Under the pieces are notes generated by a model that did no database searches, was not told where the DNA came from, and was given only the letters and a program-made list of their open reading frames with translations. A program made the translations under genes and the position numbers. Shown here piece after piece: positions 26,770 to 39,922 of a stretch of DNA of 64,000 nucleotides (within the stretch, counting starts at the first letter, position 1; each line of letters begins with the position of its first letter). The stretch spans positions 15,188,942-15,252,941 of the forward strand of contig OX459101.1 in assembly GCA_949775045.1 (NCBI GenBank), given 5' to 3'. The DNA is from Metridium senile. Taxonomy: Eukaryota > Cnidaria > Anthozoa > Actiniaria > Metridiidae.

Positions 26770-27542
26770 CTGGGTGTGAGGTCTGTACGGAAAAATATCA
26801 GACCGAGGTCTTGACAGTACGGACCGAGCGCAGCGATTATTGTCACTTTAATAATACATGGAGTTTAAGTTAATGTTAAAATTTTGCCTTGTCATACCTG
26901 CAAAAAAGACCAATTAATTATTATTAAGGTCGACTTAGGTCTAACCCGTACAGATGGAACAAGCGAGGTTAATAAATCGTTTATTATATGGCTTTTTTTC
27001 TTAGTGATGTACGAAATCGCAAATATTTTACTGATTGCCGAATCTCTCATTATTGAATGAATAAAAATCTCATATACTTAAAGAGATTGACTCCGATTTC
27101 ATATCTTCTATTCCACATACGTTTCATATAAACTAAAGTACAATTTGGTATTTTTTTGAGAAGATCGGATTGCACATCACGTGGTAATGAGTGTTTGTCT
27201 TCCTTTGGGAGAAGTTTCATCGAAATCCAAAAGACTAATTTAGAGATATTTAGGGATATAGAATCAAGAGTATAATTTTATGCGTAAACTAAACAATTGA
27301 CTTCCCGCTGCCAAAACTGCTACCTCTATGTTATCTATTTACAAAAAACTTCGCTCATTTTATTCCCATAGGAGAGCCTGCCCGCAAGGTTCATTTTATG
27401 TCGCTTACAGGTATTGGAAGGCAAAACTTTAACATTAACTTTAACTCCATGTAACTATTATTAAATTAACAATAATCACTGCACTCGGTCCGTACTGTCA
27501 AGACATCGGTCTGATATTTTCCCGTACAGACCTCACGCTCGG
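26770..27542. mobile_element. 773-bp MITE with TTAA target duplication
   Basis: TTAA lies directly outside both ends (26766-26769 and 27543-27546). The ends CTGGGTGTGAGGTCTG and the complement CCGAGCGTGAGGTCTG begin inverted arms of about 135 bp sharing ATATCAGACCG and TCTTGACAGTACGGACCGAG. TTAA sites are typical of piggyBac-type elements. There is no transposase. Confidence 0.8.
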
Positions 27543-27636
27543 TTAAAAATATATAACAATCAATGATTTTTGAGCCAAATTTTTCAGTAGCTTACGTCAC
27601 CAAGAAGCAGAGCATGAAAAGTTAGTTCGACCCGAA

Positions 27637-27893
27637 ATATATACAACTATTTCAATTAATGTTGTCCATTTGGAATGGTTGATCTGAGACCGATAGGAAT
27701 TGTGGGAGCTCATTAAATTCCAAATTCATTGTTTTAATCACACTTGAATGGTGCTGAATTATGGATAACAGTATTTCAGAAGTAAACTTTAATATTCAAG
27801 CGTAATAATAATAGTGTATTTGCAGTTTAACGAGCTCCCACAATTCCTATCGGTCTCAGATCAACCATTCCAAATGGACAAGGTGTATATACG
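27637..27893. mobile_element. Foldback MITE family M3, copy 1
   Basis: The arms contain ATGGTTGATCTGAGACCGAT and GGAATTGTGGGAGCTC with their complements. Two more copies lie at 60766-61030 and 62157-62421. The right end of this copy is shortened relative to them. Confidence 0.88.
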
Positions 27894-28266
27894 ATATGAT
27901 CTCCTATCTAAATATCGTAGTTTACCCGATAAAACTTTCATAAGTATTTATATCAAACCATTGCGCTGAAGACAACAGACCGATTGTGCATTTTTTTCAA
28001 TTTCGCGAGGAGCTTTCACTATAAACACAGGGACCCCTAATCAATCAATAATTATGAATAAAATAGATGAAAAACGCGCGTGCATGCAATTGTTCTTCGC
28101 TTGGGCTTCCTGTGTCGACTACTGCTCGTTATGTCTGTTGGGCTTCCTATGGTCGCAGTTGTTTGGTGACGAATGGCTGACGAATGGCAAAATTCAAAAA
28201 CTTTTCTCGCGTAGTTAAATCTCTCTAGTTTAGTAATATGGAATATGTGACAAGGGATGAAACTCT

Positions 28267-28712
28267 CAAATACTCTAAATATCTGCAGTGCAACGTGGGG
28301 GGACCGGAAGTGATTATTTTTTTTTCTGCCAAATGTGAACAAGATGATGGCCGATGGACAATATAAACAACTTTGGAGACATCAAACGGTAAGTCGACAA
28401 AACAGAGCTTATTTATCATTAAAGTAAAAGTTTTTGTTTGTTTGTTTTTGTCTCATATATTTCCATTTGATAAATTGTAGGCTTTATGAGAACTTCCAAC
28501 TGTGTGAAAGGCAAATACATCTCATTTTAATAGTGATTTGATAACACTGTATCTCAAATTAAAGATTTCGCTACATCCAACACACCGCTGGAGCAAAGTC
28601 ACCTTTCTGAAATAGTTGTGAAGACATTTGATAATATTTCACGATCTAAAGTCAGAAAAAAAAGGGGATCTTTACCTGACTTCCGGGACATCCACGTTGC
28701 ACTGCAGTTCGT
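28267..28712. repeat. Widely spaced short inverted repeat
   Basis: CTGCAGTGCAACGTGG near 28282 and its complement CCACGTTGCACTGCAG near 28691, each followed or preceded by a CCGGAAGT block. They may be the termini of a degraded 0.45-kb element. An A/T homopolymer follows at 28729-28751. Confidence 0.55.
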
Positions 28713-28751
28713 AAAAATGATATTTGCAAAAAAAAAAAAAAAAAAAAAAAA

Positions 28752-31691
28752 ATTGTTTTCATGAAATGTATTTTATAAAAAGTTAATAAATGGTATCTTT
28801 TTCCGACTTTGAACATGTATGTGTCGTTTTATTTCCACTAGAAGCAATATTTCCACTTGAAATAAGCGGTTTTATATAAATTCGTAATGTGAGTTTGATC
28901 CCTTGTAACACATATATTATCACAAGGGGTGGGCAAGTAACCGTTTCCTAATGACTACATAATTATATACAAGTCGATCGATCGGGTCGTTTCGATTTTG
29001 AGGTTTTTCGTGAAACATTAGTTACCGATATCTTTTTTAATTAAGGTGGCCCGGTAGTATTGACTTTGCATGATAAACATAATTTTGTAACGCATTATTT
29101 TGCATCTAAACTTTGTCCGATTTCTACGAAATGTACACATATATATCTCAAAACTTTGAAGTTTGAGCTAGTCATATTTTAAGTGCGATTTGTGGAAACT
29201 ATAAAGAGAAATAATGTTTTTTTTAAAAAGCACACACTTTACTTAAATTGTCAATAAATCAAAACTTAGAAGATGAATTTATTTCTTTTTTTGAGAGAAT
29301 GTTATTTGGTTATATGGAAACATATTGTAGCAGTTTTATTCAAATTTTGACCTTGGAAGTTTTTTTACAAACGTTATTAAATTTTTGCGCGCAAAATAAA
29401 TATAAAAATTCCATTGCTCAAATCTCAATAAGAATTAAAACATAGTTACAAATTTACCTGTAGAAAGAAAGACCAATACCTCTTGTAACTTCTAATCACA
29501 AAATAGCGACTTTGAAGCCAACATTGCTAGCTCTGATTTCTTGAAGAGCTTGTCGACATATTGTTGTTCACTGCGTAGTGAGCATTTCGAAAATGTATCT
29601 GCTCTATTTCTTCAATTGTTGACCTCGATTTTTATATACAGCGTAGATACATGCTTAAGAGTCATAACCGTGAAATGTGGTCTTCTGTGCTGCTCTAAAA
29701 ATGACAAAATTAGCGGCCAACGTACAGCAACCTCTAAACCTCTAAACAGAAATCATCGTTTCAATTGTGCCACATTTCATTCGTCTGGTGTTTATTGATG
29801 TAAACAAGCCCCAGGAATATCATCTTCAGTAAAGAAACCCTTTTACTCGCAGTGCAATCAGAATTTTGTGAACGTTCCCTACAGACGCCATTTTGCTTTG
29901 TCTACCCAGACGATGTGCCCAGGCCTTCGCAGTCATTCTAGTACCACTCGCCCGAGTCGTTTTTGGAGTCGGGAATTCGCGAGTAAATATAAGCGGTCAA
30001 AATATTTCATAGGAGGCACAAATTATCATCTTAATACTTCAGAATGTTTCCTTGGACTTTCATTTAAAGTCCCTGTGAACAGCTCTGGTTAATATGTAGG
30101 CAATGCAGAGATTGAGCTTTTTATTAAAATTACGTTTTGCTTGACGTTTTCATTCTTTTATAACTACGATCACAATTACCTATAACTCACAAAAGAACAA
30201 ACGAAAATAGATATTACAATTTTAGATATATAGTAAACAATATTACAAAATTATAAATCCATATGAAAAAACGTCTTTTAAAGTAGCGCCGAAGTTGAAG
30301 TACGAAAGTAGAGCCCGCCGAGTGAAATTTACTGCAACGAGCGTGACATCGCGTGTTTATTTCAGTGGCTAATTAACATGCAGCGTACAGTGTTAAATCC
30401 CAGCCAACTGGGTTTCAGGAAAAATTTATCTATCATTGTCCAAATTGCTTGGTGTATAGAGAGGCTTTGTTGTAGCATACCCGGCATAATATGGCATGGT
30501 GCAGCAAGACCATTCTAGTCATACGTATAGTTTAATATTTGCCTTTTGGTCTCTCGATCTCTAATGAAAGACCAAGTATCTGGAAAATCCCAACCTTAGT
30601 GCAGCTTATGTCTTCTCAGATCAGTCTGAGACAGTACGTTTTTAACAAGATCGAGGCAGGACATTCAAAGTTTAGTGTAAGAAAACATGCCCAAACAGTT
30701 AACGCTAGCAGAATAAGTAAGAGTTAAATACCGAGAATGGAGGCAATAAGCCATACTAATCCCGAGGGCCTGTTCAATATTCAAATGGATTTTCAAACAA
30801 TGTCATAGAAAGGGTATTTTCGATGGCAACGAAAATGGCCGATTCAACGCGCAATGCATGGTGGTTGAGACGGCTCCTTTAATGCTAACCTGACAATGAA
30901 AGGGTTCTTTCTGTATTTTTTTGTTATGAATCGAAAATCGCATAAAGAGTCGAAAAACTCTTTAAAAATTTTACAACAAAAAGAAACCGCTGATTTATAA
31001 GTTTTAAAATTTAAAAAAATATATTCTTGAAATACGAGACTTAAAAAACAGATTTGATAATAAGTACAAGGTATCCCTCCCGTGTTAAAATTTTTGAACC
31101 AAACGAGTTTAATTTGGGAACGCTTTCTACGGGTCGTTCCTTCGAAGAAGGCTCAATTCAGAGTAATTAGAAATGTTTTTTCTATTGTTAAGCGATAAAA
31201 ATGTTCGTGCTTGCTTTGGATTTGTGATGGATGTTTTTATGTTCTTTGATAATATCAGTGACGCGTACGAATTGATGTACATTCCCTTGCTAATAAAATA
31301 ACAAAATTGGACGCTATATGCACGAATAAAATTTCCATCCAGTCTACTCTGAAGTATTTTTACACAAAAAAACAATTCCTATCAAAAAATCACATACCAA
31401 ATTCATCGAGCAAGCACAAGGCACTGAGCAATAAAAGGCAAACTTGCAATAAAACGACTACGAAAATAACCATTTTGTTCGTCAAGACAAGATCCGTCAC
31501 AGAAAAGCCGTTGAATGCACTGTATGTCCTGGGAATGGTGTTAAAATTAACCCCTGAGGGAAGGGCGTGAGTGAAATGACATGGTCAGCGAACAATGATC
31601 GAATAGGTCTGACCTCTCGGTCAGAGTATTTTTCAATAAGACTGCCTCAGCAAGTGTGCTTAAAAGTGGAAAGAGTTTAAGAAACGTATAC
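28752..31691. other. Intron/intergenic sequence, nothing recognised
   Basis: No supported exon or gene. A diverged copy of the dispersed repeat seen at 22781 lies around 30885-31080 (GCTAACCTGACAATGAAAGG and AAAACTCTTTAAAAA). Short open frames near 29541-30092 and 30539-30727 show no domain. Confidence 0.5.
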
Positions 31692-31832
31692 CTGTCATAT
31701 TACAATATGTCTGTTCACTATTACCACTTAGTGCATGCTTGACCCAGTATAAACCGCCGACCACAAACGTTGATAAATTCTTGATTTGTTGGCACGATTC
31801 CACAGGGTTTTCTGAGTCACTCCCAATAGACA
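31692..31832 (-). CDS. Fibrinogen-C head exon (GLYW...YC motif)
   Basis: A phase 1-1 exon of 141 nt between GCTGTTGCAG|TG and ATGACAG|GTATAC. It encodes SENPVESCQQIKN, then VVGGLYWVKH and NSEQTYCNMT. The pattern SC-x2-I...GLYW...YC-x-M is the start of fibrinogen-related and similar (contactin-associated, polydom-like) domains. Only this head is encoded. The next recognised exon is D8C; additional FReD exons between 25.7 and 31.7 kb were not found, so the full FReD fold may be absent. Confidence 0.75.
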
Positions 31833-32327
31833 CTGCAACAGCATAAAGAATAACCGTGAACCGGTGTAGCGTAAGCATAAGTTGGAAAATTTCCCATGCT
31901 ATATAATACTTTCTAATTTTTTTTTCTTTATTGAAAACATGAAAAGGAAGTGACACGAAAACACTTCGGCCGATGGCACAACAAATTTCAATCATAAATA
32001 TTTTCAAATTTTGTGACTTTTGAAGCTCTAATTTCGTAATTTAGAATTTTATAAAGAAAAATGCTAACTTTCACCTTGCTGTTTCCTGGATAGCTATAAC
32101 GCTACATAATTATAAACCAATCCAGCGCACATATAATTGTAATTCTATTCATATTTTCCAGCCTGAGTGAGCGTTATCTTATAAATTATAACTCACGGTA
32201 TCCTGATCACATCTGTAGCATTTCATAGTGGCTAATAGTTATAAATTAAAAATTAAAAAAAAACCAGACTATCATGCAATCCCTTCAACATACAAATGTA
32301 AAAACTAGACAAACTTGCACTAAATAC

Positions 32328-32690
32328 CTTGATGCTTTATAGAGAAACCAGGATTTACGCTAAACCCATATGTAGTGAAAGTTATGTAAAGCTGGTTTGA
32401 CGTGCAGGTGATTGGGGATGGAGTATAGCTTCCACTGAATTCACCAAGAGATGGCGAAGAGCTTGATCCACCGTCGTAGACTGTTACTTTATCATCCTTT
32501 CTTTCAGTTGAAAATCTTTCAAATAAAAGTGTAATAGTTGCGTTGAACGTGAGTTGAAGAGTCAGAGAGCATTGTATGTTGCTATCGTGGCTGCTACGGT
32601 ATTTGCCTGGGTAACCAGGTGATGTGAATCGACCACTGTAGCTATCGATTCTTGAATAGTTGCATGGTCCAGTGAGCTGAACTTTAAAAC
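32328..32690 (-). CDS. CUB-domain exon
   Basis: A 363-nt exon, phase 1-1, between TTATGACAG|GT and CATCAAG|GTATTT. It encodes VQLTGPCNYSRI, then GRFTSPGYPGKYRSSHDSN, QCSLTLQLTF, KDDKVTVYDGGS and ITCTSNQLYITFTTYGF. The SPGYPG-Y signature, the central D-V-x-V-Y-D-G and four cysteines identify a CUB domain, an extracellular module for protein or carbohydrate binding, often Ca-dependent. One complete domain is encoded in the one exon. It joins the EGF exons upstream in phase (ACA A|GT). Confidence 0.9.
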
Positions 32691-33558
32691 CTGTCATAAG
32701 AAAAAAAATGCCTAAATATTACTTGGTATTACTGTGGAGATGACAAACATATAATGCAGGATAACAATTATAACCTCTCATGCTCGCTAGAGCCTATGAC
32801 AACATATTGGCGACGACATTTTAATATGACAAGCAGTTTATGACTGTTAACATATTGCTCAAAAACTATTCTGAACTATTTTAAACATAAATGATTTTTT
32901 CTCTTCTGTTTCAGCTTCCAAACTTATCGAACAACTACTACAAATTGTAAACAGATAATACAAATCTTTAACGTAAAATATATTTATATATAGAAGTATT
33001 TTCTAAATCATTGTTAAGAATGCCAGGTGCAATCGATTTAGGTGTGGTATGATCGTCTGGGTTTGTGTAGTCTTGAGGAAGACCCATCGCGTACACTTGT
33101 ACTGTGTGGCAAAATGAGCTCACTCAACTTAAAACGTTCCTTAATTGATTAATCGTTGACATTATAACTTTAAATTTTTACAAATGATTTCTCTTCGTGT
33201 ATTATTATACGTCAGAATTACTCGCTATTACAACAACTTTTTATATTTCCCGAGAATAATCTCGTACCCAGATCTCGCGCGGTTTACTTTTTCAACTTGC
33301 GTCAGCTCGAACAAGAAAAAATGCTTAAAGAATTGAGAATCATCAACCTTTTTTTGATTATTTATTTGATCCGACGTTTCGGGCTAAGCGCCCTTATTAT
33401 CCAACTAGTCATAGACGAGCAAAAATATCGCAGGAATAGGACTGGATCGAGTAAAAATATCCAAAATATAAAATATTTTTACTCGTCTATCTAGCCCTCA
33501 AGTGAAACAATATTTTGCATTATAAAAGAACAAAAATGTTTTGATTGGATAATAAATA

Positions 33559-33702
33559 ACTTATTAAACAGTTTGGTATGTAATATGGCTGGATATTTTA
33601 CTCGTTAACTTGCACTTTGACTCGCCCGGAGGCTCGTCAAAATACAGCGTTTCACTCGTAAAATATCCAGCCATATTACACATCAAACTGTCTAATAAGA
33701 TA
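33559..33702. mobile_element. Hairpin MITE in intron
   Basis: CTTATTAAACAGTTTG and TAATATGGCTGGATATTTTA at the left are mirrored at 33656-33702. The centre contains GACTCGCCCGGAGGCTCGTC. Non-coding. Confidence 0.78.
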
Positions 33703-34327
33703 TATATCTTCAGGGATGTTATAGAATGTTTGATATCGTCATTACGACTCCCAAAAACTAATAAAAATGCGCGCGCGCTATCTATAGCTCGCGCATAGAA
33801 AATAAAAACAAATAAAGCTATCGAAATAAAGAGATTTTTATATGTGTTTCATTAAAATATAACATAAAAACAAATAAAAATAAAAATATAAAATGTTAAT
33901 GTTATAATTTATGAATAAGTGGACGGTATTCTTGTGGTACAATTCTACCACTATCTCTATTTGATAGGGTTTCCTTATTCTTGGCAATGTGCCATGACTC
34001 TGAATAAATAATCCCAAAAAGGATTCTCAATTATTTAAACAATGATTCCAACCTACAAACCTACACTAGAAGAAAACATGCGTTGTGATTAAAAACTGCA
34101 GAATAACTAAATCAAAGTTCTCACAGAAACTTAGCCGGTTTTTGTTGCATTTTGTCAAGAACACTAAAGGAAAGTGGTATATGGAAAGCGTCCGAACTCA
34201 AATTACGAGATAATGGCTCAGTTAACTAAGTAAAACCAGATAAGAAAAATAGATACACAAATTAATGAGACGAGTTAAGAATTGATTATTATATGTAAAA
34301 ATGGTGTTGATCCTTGATACATTATGA

Positions 34328-35991
34328 GGTGGATTCACACTAGACTCCAAGTAGGTCTAAAGTACATCTGTAACAAAGTAGGTTCTTTAGGTTCGTTTGT
34401 TTACATAAGCGAGTAAGGCGTTCACACTGAGGAACAAGTATATTACTTAGCCTTTTATCTGTCAATCATAGACCATTTGAGAATCAAGTTGGATTCCTGT
34501 GGAATCGTTGTTTTAGAAGCTTTGATACATCCTATGAACCAAAAATGCTTGCAGTAATAATATAATCCCGCTTGAAAGATCAACGTATATCTCTAATGTG
34601 TACTTTGCAATAGGAGAACTAGCAGTTGACAGGTTTGATGGACGTTTACTGTTTTTATTGCGGATTAGGAAGACCTACAGTATAGACTGCATCCAGCTTG
34701 AAATCGTACTTCGGCTTCTTTGAAGAGGCGAAATAACCATAATAACGACAAAGTATAATACTTGAGATGGCCAGAGACCGTTCACACTACAAGTATAGCC
34801 AAAGTATACTTTAGACCCACTTTACATCGCCAACTATTCCGGTCATTGAGCCCGCGCACCGTCAGCGGTCATCATTTTCAATGTCCACAATAATCATAAG
34901 AGAATGTATGCGAGGGAAATATAAACATGAAATAACTGCACTAACAGTTTGATAATTTTAATTAACCTAACCGGAATTCAATAATACAACTTAAAATAAA
35001 GCTTTATAACCAATTGTTACCTTTGTACGTGTTTATTTTACCTGTCCTTTCAATTTGTGAACACAACTGAAAGACGTCGGCGCTCTTTCCCCCTTCGAGC
35101 TTTATAAAAATCAAGCCGAAAACTTGCATTTTTGACCGTAGTACAGCGCCAAACAAACGTATCACATTTTCAATCATCTCCGAAAGTTATACACGTATGG
35201 GTTGATATTAAACCGTTCTATTTGTCTTTTGAAAATGTTGATTCTTGTAAAAATGTTGGTGGATGGATCAGTCATGAAAGTTAATTTCCGGTTTAAAACA
35301 TCGACACACAATTGAAGTATTTTTTGGGACAATATTCAACACCACACTACGAGTTTGGTATCAAAATTGAGAGCAAAACAACAGTTGTCTTTCCCTTCAA
35401 ATAACTCTGGGATAGCTGTAAAAGTAATTAACTGGTGAGCAGTTAAGTTGTAGAACCGGACACTTCCGGTACAAGTAGAGTAGTTTCACATAAGCCGGTT
35501 CTTGTATGATAATGTGCAAGAAATATAAAGAATTCACGTGCATATGTTGTTACAATACAGAAAACCGTGAACTTTAGAAAAAAAAAGACGTTAATTGTAA
35601 CAATGTATGCACGTGAATTCTTTCTATTTCTTGCACATTAACATACAAGAACCGGCTTATGTGAAACTACTCTATTGTTTTTGAAAATTAAAAACTGGCA
35701 CGGGGGAAAGAGCACCGACGTCTTTCAGTTGTGTTCACAAATTGAAAGGAAAGGTAAAATAAACACGTACAAAGGTAACAATTGGTTATAAAGCGTTATT
35801 TTAAGTTGTATTATTGAGTTCCGGTTAGGTAAATCAAAATTATCAAACTGTTAGTGCAGTTATTTCATGTTTATATTTTCCTCGCATACATTCTCTTAGG
35901 ATTATTGTGGACATTGAAAATGATGACCGCTGACGGTGCGCAGGCTCAATGACCGGAATAGTTGGCGATGGATCGCTTGTGTGAACCCACC
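34328..35991. mobile_element. 1.66-kb foldback element with a nested inverted repeat
   Basis: Outer ends are GGTGGATTCACACTAG and CTTGTGTGAACCCACC. Arms of about 265 bp (34838-35100 and 35700-35965) share CAACTATTCCGGTCATTGAG and GAAAGACGTCGG. A second inverted repeat is nested at 35475-35676, sharing TCACATAAGCCGGTTCTTGT and GTGCACGTGAATTC-like sequence. No transposase. It lies in the intron between the CUB and EGF exons. Confidence 0.8.
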
Positions 35992-36248
35992 TTTTGAATT
36001 ATGTAAGCAAAACATTACCCGAAACATTGTTTTGTCTGAAATCGTAGTTACAACCCTAATATAACCGTACTGTCTAAACATATACTAGTGCAACTGAATG
36101 TTTGGTTGCTTTCGCTTTTTATCCACAAAATCTATGTTATCAATACTTGGTTATTTCTCTATCAATAATATACCTAAAAACGAAAAAAAGGACAAATTAT
36201 GAAGGTCTAGCTACCAATCTTACTCAAAATACAGGTCTATAAACCTAC

Positions 36249-36362
36249 TTGTATCACAATTTGATCCGATGTATCTTGCGCCACATGTACAATTGTAACC
36301 ATTGACCTGATCTGTGCATGTTCCATTATTTTGACAAGGGTTGCTGGAACACTCGTCGATAT
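36249..36362 (-). CDS. EGF exon 10 (3'-most)
   Basis: 114 nt, phase 1-1. It has [18 protein letters not shown], then NGYNCTC and GSNCDT. It is the most diverged copy (GARYIG in place of VEGYTG) and so probably the oldest of the array. The donor is A|GTAGGT and the acceptor CTTTCCAG. Confidence 0.85.
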
Positions 36363-36430
36363 CTGGAAAGGAGAAATATATTCAAGTAAAAACATGGTCT
36401 TTTTCTCAAAATAAAAGTCTATAATCCTAC

Positions 36431-36544
36431 TTGTTTCACAGTCTGATCCAGTGTATCCTTCCACACATGTACAATTGTAACCATTGATATGATCTATACA
36501 TGTTCCATTATTTTGACAAGGGCTGCTGGAACACTCATTGATAT
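36431..36544 (-). CDS. EGF exon 9 (INEC type)
   Basis: 114 nt, phase 1-1. It begins [18 protein letters not shown] and ends [11 protein letters not shown]. It is a near-identical copy of the exons at 36799 and 38057. Confidence 0.87.
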
Positions 36545-36616
36545 CTGGAAAGGAGAAATATATCCAAGTAAAAACATGTTCTTTTTCTCAAAATATATCT
36601 AGATCTATAAATTTAC

Positions 36617-36730
36617 CTGCTTCACATTTTGATCCAGTGTATCCTGCCAGACATGTACAATTGTAACCATTGATCTGATCTGTACATGTTCCATTATTTT
36701 GACAAGGGTTGCTGGAACACTCGTCGATAT
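36617..36730 (-). CDS. EGF exon 8 ([11 protein letters not shown] type)
   Basis: 114 nt, phase 1-1. It begins [18 protein letters not shown] and ends [11 protein letters not shown]. The donor is GCAG|GTAAAT, unlike the GTAGGA of its neighbour. Near-identical to the exons at 36985 and 38243. Confidence 0.87.
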
Positions 36731-36798
36731 CTGGAAAGGAGAAATATATTCAAGTAAAAACATGGTCTTTTTCTCAAAATAAAAGTTTATAATCCTAC

Positions 36799-36912
36799 TT
36801 GTTTCACAGTCTGATCCAGTGTATCCTTCCACACATGTACAATTGTAACCATTGATATGATCTATACATGTTCCATTATTTTGACAAGGGCTGCTGGAAC
36901 ACTCATTGATAT
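36799..36912 (-). CDS. EGF exon 7 (INEC type)
   Basis: 114 nt, phase 1-1. It is a copy of the exon at 36431, offset 368 bp, showing that a two-exon block was duplicated in tandem. Confidence 0.87.
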
Positions 36913-36984
36913 CTGGAAAGGAAAAATATATCCAAGTAAAAACATGTTCTTTTTCTCAAAATATATCTAGATCTATAAATTTAC

Positions 36985-37098
36985 CTGCTTCACATTTTGA
37001 TCCAGTGTATCCTGCCAGACATGTACAATTGTAACCATTGATCTGATCTGTACATGTTCCATTATTTTGACAAGGGTTGCTGGAACACTCGTCGATAT
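36985..37098 (-). CDS. EGF exon 6 ([11 protein letters not shown] type)
   Basis: 114 nt, phase 1-1. It is a copy of the exon at 36617. The acceptor TCTCTGTTCCAG lies 14 bp from the junction with the antisense RT fragment. Confidence 0.87.
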
Positions 37099-37111
37099 CT
37101 GGAACAGAGAA

Positions 37112-37418
37112 GTTTCATCAGAGCTAGAGACCCTAAAATGTGGTGTCCCTCAAGGAAGTACACTAGGACCCTTGCTATTTTCTATTTACATCAATGATCT
37201 TCCAAACTCTTCAAACAAACTAAAATTCAAAATTTTCGCGGATGATACTAACATCTTTTTACCAGATAAAAACATAAATTCACTAGAGCAAACTGTCAAT
37301 GTAGAGCTTGAAAATGTTAAAAATTGGTGTGATGTTAACAAACTATCTATAAACATATCAAAAACTAACTACATGATCATAAAATCCCCCCCAAAAAAAG
37401 AGACTCTACAATAAATCT

Positions 37419-37453
<35 letters not shown>

Positions 37454-37825
37454 CCTTCTATATTTCTTCTAATTAGTAATTAGTGTTGACTTTACTTAGT
37501 TTTCCTTAACCGATTGAACTGTAAAGATAAAAAGGCTGGGGGTCAACTAGAAATCGTCATGTTAATTTGACCTCCAGGCTCAAACAAAAAACTAATATCT
37601 ATTCGTAATCAGATAACACTCAGGATTGCACATTAAGAATAGAAATTAGTAAAATACTATATGTTCCCCTTCACTTAAATTATTAATCCTTATATTTATG
37701 TAATCATATTTACATATCTATTTATCTTTATATATTTATTATTTAAATCTTGCTTCAATCTTGTAAAAATCTTGTAAAAATATACGAATGAGCAATAAAA
37801 GTATTGTATTGTATTGTATTGTATT
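37112..37825 (+). mobile_element. Non-LTR RT fragment 1, antisense in an EGF intron
   Basis: The frame from 37112 encodes [32 protein letters not shown] and FKIFADDTNIF, i.e. RT motifs B and C (FADD) of a Jockey/CR1-like element. It stops at 37412 and lacks the rest of the protein. A C8 run, an (AT)n of about 30 bp (37421-37450) and a 3' UTR ending in (GTATT)n follow. Bounding intron sequence is that seen intact beside the exon at 39230. It is a 5'-truncated, internally deleted insertion. Confidence 0.88.
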
Positions 37826-37874
37826 CAAATAAATACATGTTCTTTTTCTCAAAATACAGGTCTAATAAACCTAC

Positions 37875-37988
37875 TTGTTTCACATTTTGATCCAGTGTAT
37901 CCTGCGACACATGTACAATTGTAACCATTGATCTGATCTGTACATGTTCCATTATTTTGACAAGGGTTGCTGGAACACTCGTCGATAT
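37875..37988 (-). CDS. EGF exon 5 ([11 protein letters not shown] type)
   Basis: 114 nt, phase 1-1. It begins [18 protein letters not shown] and ends [11 protein letters not shown]. Paired with the copy at 39230; the offset is 1355 bp. Confidence 0.87.
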
Positions 37989-38056
37989 CTGGAAAGGAGA
38001 AATATATTCAAGTAAAAACATGGTCTTTTTCTCAAAATAAAAGTCTATAATCCTAC

Positions 38057-38170
38057 TTGTTTCACAGTCTGATCCAGTGTATCCTTCCACACATGTACAA
38101 TTGTAACCATTGATATGATCTATACATGTTCCATTATTTTGACAAGGGCTGCTGGAACACTCATTGATAT
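38057..38170 (-). CDS. EGF exon 4 (INEC type)
   Basis: 114 nt, phase 1-1. It is a third copy of the INECSSSPC exon, 1258 bp from the one at 36799. Confidence 0.87.
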
Positions 38171-38242
38171 CTGGAAAGGAAAAATATATCCAAGTAAAAA
38201 CATGTTCTTTTTCTCAAAATATATCTAGATCTATAAATTTAC

Positions 38243-38356
38243 CTGCTTCACATTTTGATCCAGTGTATCCTGCCAGACATGTACAATTGTAACCATTGAT
38301 CTGATCTGTACATGTTCCATTATTTTGACAAGGGTTGCTGGAACACTCGTCGATAT
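38243..38356 (-). CDS. EGF exon 3 ([11 protein letters not shown] type)
   Basis: 114 nt, phase 1-1. It is a third copy of this type, 1258 bp from the one at 36985. Like that exon it is directly followed by an RT fragment. Confidence 0.87.
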
Positions 38357-38369
38357 CTGGAACAGAGAA

Positions 38370-39180
<811 letters not shown>

Positions 39181-39229
39181 CAAATAAATACATGTTCTTT
39201 TTCTCAAAATACAGGTCTAATAAACCTAC

Positions 39230-39343
39230 TTGTTTCACATTTTGATCCAGTGTATCCTGCGACACATGTACAATTGTAACCATTGATCTGATCTGTACAT
39301 GTTCCATTATTTTGACAAGGGTTGCTGGAACACTCGTCGATAT
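39230..39343 (-). CDS. EGF exon 2 ([11 protein letters not shown] type)
   Basis: 114 nt, phase 1-1, near-identical to the exon at 37875. Its acceptor-side intron (CAGAGAAATATATTCAAAT) is the unfilled form of the RT insertion site. Confidence 0.87.
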
Positions 39344-39411
39344 CTGGAACAGAGAAATATATTCAAATAAATACATGTTCTTTTTCTCAAAATACAGGTC
39401 TATAAACCTAC

Positions 39412-39525
39412 TTGTTTCACAGTTTGATCCAGTGTATCCTTCGACACATGTACAATTGTAACCATTGATTTGATCCTTACATGTTGCATTATTTTGACAA
39501 GGGTTGCTGGAACACTCATCGATAT
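39412..39525 (-). CDS. EGF exon 1 (5'-most intact)
   Basis: 114 nt, phase 1-1. It begins [18 protein letters not shown] and ends [11 protein letters not shown]. All EGF exons carry C-x-D-x4-Y-x-C-x-C, the Asp/Asn-hydroxylation consensus, and an I-D-E-C start typical of calcium-binding EGF repeats. The acceptor is CTTTCCAG. Confidence 0.87.
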
Positions 39526-39597
39526 CTGGAAAGGTCAAATACATTCCAGTAAAAACATGTTCTTTTTCTCAAAATATATATAGATCAATAAACTTAC

Positions 39598-39609
39598 CTG
39601 CTTCACATT
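39598..39609 (-). pseudogene. Remnant of an eleventh EGF exon
   Basis: The intron-side donor CAG|GTAAGT and the last 12 exon bases match the [15 protein letters not shown] exons. The match then ends abruptly in the CAAG microsatellite. About 102 bp of exon are gone and it cannot encode a domain. The intron between it and the exon at 39412 resembles the others. Confidence 0.75.

Positions 39610-39922
<313 letters not shown>

Noticed and set aside
29541..30092. Frames with a THAP-like SEHFEN or a leader-like start on the opposite strand
   Set aside because: No THAP cysteine pattern or AVPM box, and no splice-compatible continuation.
36237..38090. Frames reading [22 protein letters not shown] and similar
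   Set aside because: They read through EGF exons into introns in or out of frame; the 114-nt exons explain them.
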